DNA from: Planctomycetota bacterium | GTDB taxonomy: Bacteria > Planctomycetota > Brocadiia > SM23-32 | Assembly (NCBI GenBank): GCA_018334735.1 | Contig: JAGXLK010000236.1 | Location: 1-5,257 of the forward strand | Direction: 5' to 3' | Length of the DNA stretch: 5,257 nt | In this document: piece by piece, positions 1-5,257 of the stretch | How positions within the stretch are numbered: position 1 is the first letter of the stretch | Layout of the letters: each line of letters begins with the position of its first letter | Position numbers and translations under genes: made by a program | The notes under the pieces: model-generated | What the model was told of the DNA's origin: nothing | Databases searched by the model: none | Seen by the model: the letters and a program-made list of their open reading frames with translations, nothing else

Positions 1-1737
1 GTTCAGGAAGCGCGGCTGAAATGTCCCCATGGTGGCAAACGGTTCAATCTGCGGGGCAATATACGGCCCCGCCAGATGGCGGACTACGATGTCCTGTGTT
101 ATGCAGACCTGCCCCACGCCGCCATTGGAGTCCGACAGAGCTATGCTCTGCTGCCATATCTCCGCGCCGGAGGAGGTCTTTTCATTCTGGGTGGAGAATA
201 TTCTTTCGGCAAAGGTCGTTACGCCCACACCGTGCATGACCGGAAGATTATGCCCGTCATCTCCATTCAGCCGCGTGATAACCGTTACGTTCGGAAAGCC
301 CTCCAGCTCGAACCGGGTAAGGATTTCGGCGAACTGGGGGTGGAGTGTGATTTCAGCGCCGAGCCGGCCTTCTGGGCCTGGAACGAAGTGGCCTTGAGGC
401 CGGATTCCAATGTCAAAGTCTTCCTCAAAGCCGGCAACCGGCCGATTCTTGTGGGCTGGCAAAAAGGCGAGGGCCGGGTGGCCTGCCTGATGGCGATGCA
501 TCGGGGACATTCCAACCCGGAAGCAACAGCTTTTTTTGAATGGAACGACTGGCCGAGTCTTCTGGGCGCTGTTCTGCGCTGGCTTTCACCAAAAGCGTCG
601 GTGGTGCGGGAACGTGAAGTCGATTTTGACCGGTCGAAGATTGCCGATTTGAAAGACGAACTCGAGGGAGATGTTATGGAGGATCTGATGGGTGTGGGGG
701 ACGAGGACAGCGGGGACGGCGGCCTGACGTTGGGCGGCACCGACGGTGGTTCGGAGGAGTCGAGCAGAACTGCGAAAGCGCTTTCTCAGCAAGAACTTGC
801 GGCCCGCGTATCGCTTCTCAGGAAGCTGCTCAAGAGCGACGATCCGGAGATTCGTGGTTTAGTCGCCGATCAACTCGCGATGGTGGGCAACCTGCCCGAT
901 GAACTTCGGTTCAGCATGGCTCTGGCCGCCTGTCGACTCAAAACTGATATGCTCGAACAGAAGGCCCGCCAGTGCGTCCAAAAATCCGATCTTACGATAC
1001 GAGGTTACGGGTACATGTTGCTTGCTGCATCGGGTTCCGAGGACTTCCCTGAGCTGTTCGACGAACAGGGTAACGCCCCTGAGATTGACCCCGCGAAGCG
1101 CCGGCGATATCTTGCGATGGCCGTCCCGTTTTATCCGGAGAAGGATCTAATGGCAAAGGCTCGGGATCGTATTGAAAGCTGGAACCGGACCGAGCAGAAG
1201 GTGAAACGACGTTACACTGGGGGAGAAGGCTTTTCAATGGCGGCTCCTGAGGTGCCGTGTCTCGATTCTGAAAGTCTGTTTCGTCGTGTCGGTTGGCTCG
1301 CCTACGCTGCCCGTTGGGATACCGAGGAATACGCCGCCCAGTTTGCCCGCGAGTGGGCAATGCTCGGACAGTATCGTGACCTGTGCGATCGGACATCGTC
1401 TAACCTGTGGGAAGCTCTCGCTCAGGGACCTTCGGGGCCGGATGACAGGGCTCGTGTGCGGCGCCGGACTGCTGAGTTGCGACGCTTTAAGAATCTGCTC
1501 AGCCAGCTTCAACGGGCCACACGTCCGCGTCTGGATTCGGTTCTGGAAGCTCGGCCGGAGCTGGTTGCCCGGGGGCTGGCCGGAGGACGGTTCCTCAAGG
1601 AGGTAAAACAGACAATCAACCTTCTGGGTGATATTCCGGCGGGGGAAGCTCTCCCGATACTACGGATCGTTCGAGAGGCCGAACAGCCTTTGCTGGCGGG
1701 GTTTGCTCAAACGCGGCTGAAGGAGGCGGGACCGTAA
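1..1737 (+). CDS. GATase1-like domain protein with C-terminal HEAT-like repeats (5' partial)
   Basis: The frame is open from base 1 to the TAA at 1735-1737 (578 codons visible), so the true start lies upstream. The ATG at 76 has no convincing ribosome-binding site and sits just before a core strand (YDVLCYADLP), so it is unlikely to be the start. Numbering from that ATG, residues 1-172 resemble the GATase1-like family (PF07090 type): a DxP strand end, GGGLFILGG (32-40) followed by EYSFGKGRY, then RPILVGWQKGEGRV (122-135) and a closing W-x10-RWL helix. The position where class I amidotransferases carry the nucleophile cysteine reads G-G-E-Y-S, so catalysis is doubtful. Residues 193-232 form an acidic, Gly-rich, probably disordered linker. 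Residues 236-320 and 455-553 are helical and HEAT-like; the clearest repeat is 512-551 (LLGDIPAGEALPILR). The region between them is helical and unassigned. No membrane segment is visible. Family assignment is by motif recognition only; a ThuA-like fold is the main alternative. The cellular role is unknown. Confidence 0.82.
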   Translation, partial: VQEARLKCPHGGKRFNLRGNIRPRQMADYDVLCYADLPHAAIGVRQSYALLPYLRAGGGLFILGGEYSFGKGRYAHTVHDRKIMPVISIQPRDNRYVRKALQLEPGKDFGELGVECDFSAEPAFWAWNEVALRPDSNVKVFLKAGNRPILVGWQKGEGRVACLMAMHRGHSNPEATAFFEWNDWPSLLGAVLRWLSPKASVVREREVDFDRSKIADLKDELEGDVMEDLMGVGDEDSGDGGLTLGGTDGGSEESSRTAKALSQQELAARVSLLRKLLKSDDPEIRGLVADQLAMVGNLPDELRFSMALAACRLKTDMLEQKARQCVQKSDLTIRGYGYMLLAASGSEDFPELFDEQGNAPEIDPAKRRRYLAMAVPFYPEKDLMAKARDRIESWNRTEQKVKRRYTGGEGFSMAAPEVPCLDSESLFRRVGWLAYAARWDTEEYAAQFAREWAMLGQYRDLCDRTSSNLWEALAQGPSGPDDRARVRRRTAELRRFKNLLSQLQRATRPRLDSVLEARPELVARGLAGGRFLKEVKQTINLLGDIPAGEALPILRIVREAEQPLLAGFAQTRLKEAGP

Positions 1738-1756
1738 CGGGACGGGCAGACTTTTT
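1738..1756. other. Convergent intergenic gap between two stop codons
   Basis: Only 19 bases separate the TAA of the + strand gene (1735-1737) from the TGA of the - strand gene (1757-1759 read in reverse). A T-run at 1752-1757 lies just downstream of the + strand gene, but the preceding bases offer only a 3-bp CCG/CGG stem around the stop codon, so no intrinsic terminator can be supported on either strand. Transcripts from the two genes would probably overlap at their 3' ends. Confidence 0.85.
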
Positions 1757-4700
1757 TCACCACTCCTTTTTTTTGGGGACGTTCGGTCTTCGCTCGGGAT
1801 TGTTCCGCCATGGGTCGGGCTTGTCGCGGGGAGGAGGGGGGAGCAATTCTTTCAGGTTCCAGACCTTGATTGTCCCTGAGGTTTCGCCGGCCGTTGCCAG
1901 AAGACGTCCGTCGGGGGTAAAGGCAAACGCGGCGACATTATGTCCGGGTTCCCAATCGGCCAGCCTGTCCATTCGTTTGATGTCTCGCAGTTCGACGACG
2001 CTCCCGCGGTCGGAGCGCACGCCCGCCGAAGCGAGAAGGTGCCTGTCGGGGCTGAACGCCACATACACCGGTTCGTCATGTTCGTAAGAGACGGGCGTCG
2101 AGATAAGAGCACCCTTTCGGGGATCCCAGATCTTTACAGAGCCATCGAGAGATCCGCTTGCCAGTCGGGAACCTTCCGGGTGGAAGCTGAGAGAAGTCAC
2201 GTCATTGCGATGATGTTTCATGTACTCTTTGAGGCGGGAGTTTTCGAGGTCCCAGATGGCAATTCGATCTCCTTCTGTTCCGGCCGCCAGCCGACCGTCA
2301 GGAGAGACCGCCAGAGTGCGTCCGTCGAAACGGCCTTTCCCAACAGGTTTCGGCCGCGACTCGCGGATATTCAGCCAGCCGAGGGCGCCATCCCGGCCGA
2401 AAAGCAAAGCTTCGCCCCTGTTTTCGTAGCACAAGCTTTTCCCTTTGGACTGGAAAGACCACTCGCGGAGCGATTTCCCGGAGTCGCCGTCCCGGAGCCT
2501 GATAGTTGTGTTTCTTGCTTTTGGGTTGGAAGTCAGGGTTGCGAAGCGGTCATTGCGTGGGTTGATATCGAATCCCTGGAGTGGTTTTGGAAAAGGGCCT
2601 ATCTCAAACACCTTATCCCCTGTGTCGATATTCCATTTTTGGACAACGCTTTTTTTGAAATCTGCGTGGAAAAGGTGGACGCTGTCGTTGCTGAACTTGA
2701 GAGCGACGCTCCCTCCACCTGGCAGTCCGGTTCGGATTATTCTCCTGCAGCCGTGGGGCATGTCTTCCGGGCTTTGAGTATCCTGCGGCGTTTCACCGAA
2801 AAGTGTTATTTCCGGAAGAGGGCCCTGATCGGGATCCGTGCCATAGGTCCAGAGACATAGTTCTGTATCCCGCACATCGACCAGATAAGTACCTTTTTGG
2901 CTGAAAGCGATGGGCCCATCGTGATCCGGAAGGTCTCTCACCAGGTCTGCGGTGGAGGGATCCCAGATCTTGAGTCCGCCGTCGTTGCCGGCCGCGGCCA
3001 GGTATTTCCCATCGGGGCTCAGGGAAATCCAGCGGGCGGGACGGTCTTCGTCATCGATGAGACGGTAGTTTTTTGCCCCTCGGCTTCGGGCCCACAGTTT
3101 CCCAGTTTTTGTGCTGAAGGCTACGGTTTTTGAAGAGTGTTCGAGAGCGATACAGACAACTGGCGAGTTGCACTCATGTTCACTGAGGATGTTTCCGGAG
3201 GAGACGTCGCGGAACTTCACCTTTCCGTCCTCGCCACCGGTCACGATAATTCTTCCGTCATGACTGAAAGCAAGTGATCGCACGGTTCCTTCGTGGCCGT
3301 GCAGGAGACGCGGACGGTTTCGGGCGCCCAGATTCAACAGCTTCACGGTGCCGCGGGAACCAGCAATGGCCAGCCACTTCGATTCAGGGCGGAACGCGAG
3401 GTCGGCGACGGGTTGTGGTTCTCTGGTAAGAGTTTCAACCACTCTGGCGTTTCTCGCGTCCCAGAGTTTAACTTTTCCGTCTTTCCCGCAACTGGCCAGC
3501 AGCTGGCCGTCCGGGCTGAAAGCGAGAGTCAAAACCAGATCCATATGTTCTTTTTCAGCTGCGATCTGTCCTCGATCGAGGGAGAAGAAATGGATTGTAC
3601 CATCGGGAGTTGCCGCTGCGAGGATCCCGGAGCCGGAATGAAGCGCCACGGCCGAGGCGGCTGTTTTGAGGTGGTAGTCGTAAACGCGATCGTGAGAGGT
3701 CTCCAGTCGCCAGCTTCTCAGGAGTTTGAGCCGGAAGTTCCGTCCGGCGACGCTGGTGGTCCGGTCCAATTGGCGGCGGCATTTCTCAAGTTTTTGTTCT
3801 ACCTCGTGGCGGTCCGGGGGAGGGGGGTCCATTTCGTCGGCAAGGGTAAGCGCGTATTTAAAAATACGGGCGGCCTCATCCAGCTCGCCCTTCGCCATTG
3901 CGTCTTCGCCATCTCGGATTTCTTTCCGAAATTGTTTGAGCCTATCCTCTCTGGGTTTTTCTTCTTTGAGGTTTTCCCGCACGTACGCGAGCCGACCGAG
4001 AAGGTCTCTGTAGTCGGACGGACGTTTTTGCATCTGGTCGGCGATTTCCAGGGCTTCGGTATAGGCCCTTGCGGCTCTTTCCCAGTCTCTTTCACTGGCC
4101 AGGCGCATGGCTTCGGCGCGCTTTTTTCTGTATCTTGGGCCAAGGTCCTCTTCGGGCAGATCCGAGAGGATCCGCGCGATCGCTCGCCTGGTAGTTTCCG
4201 GATCATCGGCCAGTGGTCTTGCCCGTCGATAAAGTTCCAGTGCTCTGGCCATATCGCCGCTTTTTTCGGCATCTTCAGCGTCGCGAACCAGCGCCGCGTA
4301 CTCTTCCCGTTGGCCCGTCCCGCCAGAGGGTCGGCCGCGGCTGGTGTAGAGGTATGCGATTACCGCGAAGACAATTAAGGCGGCGGCGAAAATTGCCACC
4401 GTGGCGACCAGCAGTTTCGATTTTTTAGAGATACCTGTGGGTCGCTCAGGATCGGCTTTTGCTGGCGCGGTTTTCCCGGCTGTTTGGGAGGGCGGTGCCG
4501 TAGAGGTTCCTGCCCGGGCGGTGTTCTGGAGCGGTTTTCCGCTGAGGATAGCTTCGATTCTCGCGACGGTTTTCTTGCAGTTTGGCATACGCGCATCCGG
4601 ATCTTTGGCCGTCATGCTGCGAATCAGGTCAGCGGTTGCGTTCCCGACCGCTGGATTGATCTTCTGGGGATCGGGCAGAGGTTCGTTAACGTGCTGGTAG

Positions 4701-5257
4701 AGGACGTTCATCGGGGTGTCGCCGGTGAATGGTTGTTCCCCGCAGACCATATGGAACAGGGTCACGCCGAGCGAGTAGATATCAGTGCGGTTATCGATAT
4801 TCTTGGATCCCTGGCACTGTTCGGGAGACATGTAGCCGGGTGTCCCGGGCGAGGTTCCTGTTTTCGTCAACGACAACATGCTGTCGGATCCACCGACGCG
4901 TTTTGCCAGGCCGAGGTCAGCCACCTTGACGGTGCCCTCGGAGCTGACCAGGATGTTGGCGGGTTTAATATCCCGGTGAATGATCCCTTTTTCGTGGGCT
5001 CGGGCGAGTGCTTTTGCGACATCCCGGGTAATACGAAGGGCTTCTTTTTGTTCCAGCGGCCCTTCCTCCAGCAGTTCGCTGACGGAGACCCCTTCCACGT
5101 ATTCCATCACGATGAAGTGGCGTCCGCCTTCTTCGCCGACATCATAGATTTGAACGGCATTGGGGTGGGAAATTTGGGCGGCGAGTTTTGCTTCCCTTTC
5201 GAAGCGGCCCACGTACATCTCGTCCCGTGCCAGTTCGCCGGGGAGCACTTTGATGGC
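1757..5257 (-). CDS. Membrane-anchored Ser/Thr protein kinase with TPR-like stalk and 14 WD40 blades (5' partial)
   Basis: This is a Hanks-type kinase that would phosphorylate Ser/Thr on unknown targets. The frame stays open to 5257, and the last three codons before V(5248) read A-I-K, the catalytic-lysine strand. The glycine loop and start are therefore outside the window, and the GTG at 5248 is internal. Numbering from that codon: alpha-C Glu within RFEREAKL (15-22), HRDIKPAN (91-98), DLG in place of DFG (111-113), a Ser/Thr-rich activation loop, GTPGYMSPE (135-143), DIYSLG (156-161) and the late Arg220. A Pro/Ala/Thr-rich linker (240-273) leads to KKSK and one transmembrane helix (279-301). 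Three TPR-like motifs follow (314-473), then WD40 blades (524-1134) and a Pro-rich basic tail ending KKKEW. The N-terminal kinase should be cytoplasmic, with the WD40 part outside the membrane; the KKSK flank agrees with positive-inside topology. All visible catalytic motifs are present, so an active kinase is likely. The architecture resembles planctomycete WD40 kinases. Confidence 0.95.
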   Translation of the reverse strand, partial: AIKVLPGELARDEMYVGRFEREAKLAAQISHPNAVQIYDVGEEGGRHFIVMEYVEGVSVSELLEEGPLEQKEALRITRDVAKALARAHEKGIIHRDIKPANILVSSEGTVKVADLGLAKRVGGSDSMLSLTKTGTSPGTPGYMSPEQCQGSKNIDNRTDIYSLGVTLFHMVCGEQPFTGDTPMNVLYQHVNEPLPDPQKINPAVGNATADLIRSMTAKDPDARMPNCKKTVARIEAILSGKPLQNTARAGTSTAPPSQTAGKTAPAKADPERPTGISKKSKLLVATVAIFAAALIVFAVIAYLYTSRGRPSGGTGQREEYAALVRDAEDAEKSGDMARALELYRRARPLADDPETTRRAIARILSDLPEEDLGPRYRKKRAEAMRLASERDWERAARAYTEALEIADQMQKRPSDYRDLLGRLAYVRENLKEEKPREDRLKQFRKEIRDGEDAMAKGELDEAARIFKYALTLADEMDPPPPDRHEVEQKLEKCRRQLDRTTSVAGRNFRLKLLRSWRLETSHDRVYDYHLKTAASAVALHSGSGILAAATPDGTIHFFSLDRGQIAAEKEHMDLVLTLAFSPDGQLLASCGKDGKVKLWDARNARVVETLTREPQPVADLAFRPESKWLAIAGSRGTVKLLNLGARNRPRLLHGHEGTVRSLAFSHDGRIIVTGGEDGKVKFRDVSSGNILSEHECNSPVVCIALEHSSKTVAFSTKTGKLWARSRGAKNYRLIDDEDRPARWISLSPDGKYLAAAGNDGGLKIWDPSTADLVRDLPDHDGPIAFSQKGTYLVDVRDTELCLWTYGTDPDQGPLPEITLFGETPQDTQSPEDMPHGCRRIIRTGLPGGGSVALKFSNDSVHLFHADFKKSVVQKWNIDTGDKVFEIGPFPKPLQGFDINPRNDRFATLTSNPKARNTTIRLRDGDSGKSLREWSFQSKGKSLCYENRGEALLFGRDGALGWLNIRESRPKPVGKGRFDGRTLAVSPDGRLAAGTEGDRIAIWDLENSRLKEYMKHHRNDVTSLSFHPEGSRLASGSLDGSVKIWDPRKGALISTPVSYEHDEPVYVAFSPDRHLLASAGVRSDRGSVVELRDIKRMDRLADWEPGHNVAAFAFTPDGRLLATAGETSGTIKVWNLKELLPPPPRDKPDPWRNNPERRPNVPKKKEW
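1847..3679 (-). repeat. WD40 repeat array, about 14 blades, probably two seven-bladed propellers
   Basis: Within the kinase protein, a unit of about 40-43 residues recurs from residue 524 to 1134, each with an F/L-S-P-D-G turn, an L-A-x-A/S-G strand and a W-D or related ending. I count blades ending near residues 566, 608, 649, 690, 731, 773 and 802, then, after a linker at 803-834, blades ending near 884, 931, 970, 1010, 1051, 1099 and 1134. The clearest WD endings are KLWDA (595-599), KIWDP (760-764), AIWDL (997-1001), KIWDP (1039-1043) and KVWNL (1128-1132). Blades 5 and 7-10 are degenerate, so their exact edges are uncertain. Such propellers normally bind proteins or peptides rather than catalyse. 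Confidence 0.85.
3830..4312 (-). repeat. TPR-like helical stalk between transmembrane helix and WD40 domain
   Basis: Three helix-turn-helix units in the kinase protein fit the small/large residue pattern of TPR motifs. They lie near residues 314-347 (EKSGDMARALELYRRA), 376-406 (SERDWERAARAYTEAL) and 440-473 (MAKGELDEAARIFKYAL). About 60-65 residues of charged helix separate one unit from the next, so each may pair with a less conserved neighbour or form part of a coiled stalk. The region ends at a DPPPPD hinge (474-479) and another charged helix before the first propeller. The TPR assignment is by pattern only. Confidence 0.65.

Noticed and set aside
285..740. - strand frame of 151 codons opposite the GATase1-like gene
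   Set aside because: Its Ser/Pro/Arg-rich composition is typical of a shadow frame in GC-rich DNA, and it overlaps a frame with clear family motifs.
1701..1712. Inverted repeat GTTTG-CT-CAAAC
   Set aside because: It has a 5-bp stem and 2-base loop inside coding sequence, is not followed by a T-run on either strand, and is probably chance.
1732..1757. Possible intrinsic terminator after the + strand gene (short CCG/CGG inverted repeat and a T-run)
   Set aside because: The stem is only 3 bp and sits about 11 bases before the T-run; it is too weak and too far away to support.
1940..2860. Long open frame (306 codons) on the + strand opposite the WD40 region
   Set aside because: It lies wholly antisense to the WD40 coding region, shows no recognisable domain, and its recurring short motifs (such as V-x-A-E-R) mirror the repeated S-P-D-G turns on the other strand.
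3494..3508. Perfect inverted repeat GGCCAG-CAG-CTGGCC
   Set aside because: It falls inside a WD40 blade and is explained by the codons for a conserved G-Q-L-L-A stretch; no regulatory context supports an operator.
3293..4378. Long open frame (361 codons) on the + strand opposite the TPR stalk, membrane helix and first blades
   Set aside because: It is antisense to a well-supported gene, has no domain signature or start signal, and its hydrophobic/Phe-rich patches are explained by the complement of Glu/Lys-rich helices.

Overview
The window holds two large protein-coding genes facing each other tail to tail, and both lose their 5' ends at the window edges. I see no RNA gene, CRISPR array, insertion sequence, origin or promoter. 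The moderately GC-rich composition, a membrane-anchored Hanks-type Ser/Thr kinase fused to a long WD40 array, and a neighbouring GATase1-like/HEAT protein all suggest a bacterium of the Planctomycetota or a related PVC lineage. This is an inference from architecture, because no phylogenetic marker gene is present.

Left third (1-1737, + strand): the C-terminal 578 residues of a protein with a class I glutamine-amidotransferase-like fold that lacks the usual nucleophile cysteine at the expected place. An acidic, glycine-rich linker follows, then a long helical region with HEAT-like repeats. The frame is open to base 1, so the gene starts outside the window. A gap of 19 bases (1738-1756) separates the two stop codons.

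Right two thirds (1757-5257, - strand): a very large receptor-like Ser/Thr kinase. In order it has the kinase domain (entering the window exactly at the catalytic-lysine strand), a Pro/Ala/Thr-rich juxtamembrane linker, one transmembrane helix, a TPR-like/charged helical stalk and about 14 WD40 blades, enough for two seven-bladed propellers, ending in a Pro-rich basic tail. By analogy with PknB-type receptors, the kinase would be cytoplasmic and the TPR/WD40 part extracytoplasmic.

The genes are convergent, so they are not one operon, and nothing in the sequence proves that they act together. Both are made of protein-interaction scaffolds (HEAT, TPR, WD40) attached to a signalling or enzyme-like head, which is typical of planctomycete signalling repertoires. 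I found no strong evidence of a wholly new system. The points most worth following are the double-propeller kinase and the apparently non-catalytic GATase1-like/HEAT protein.
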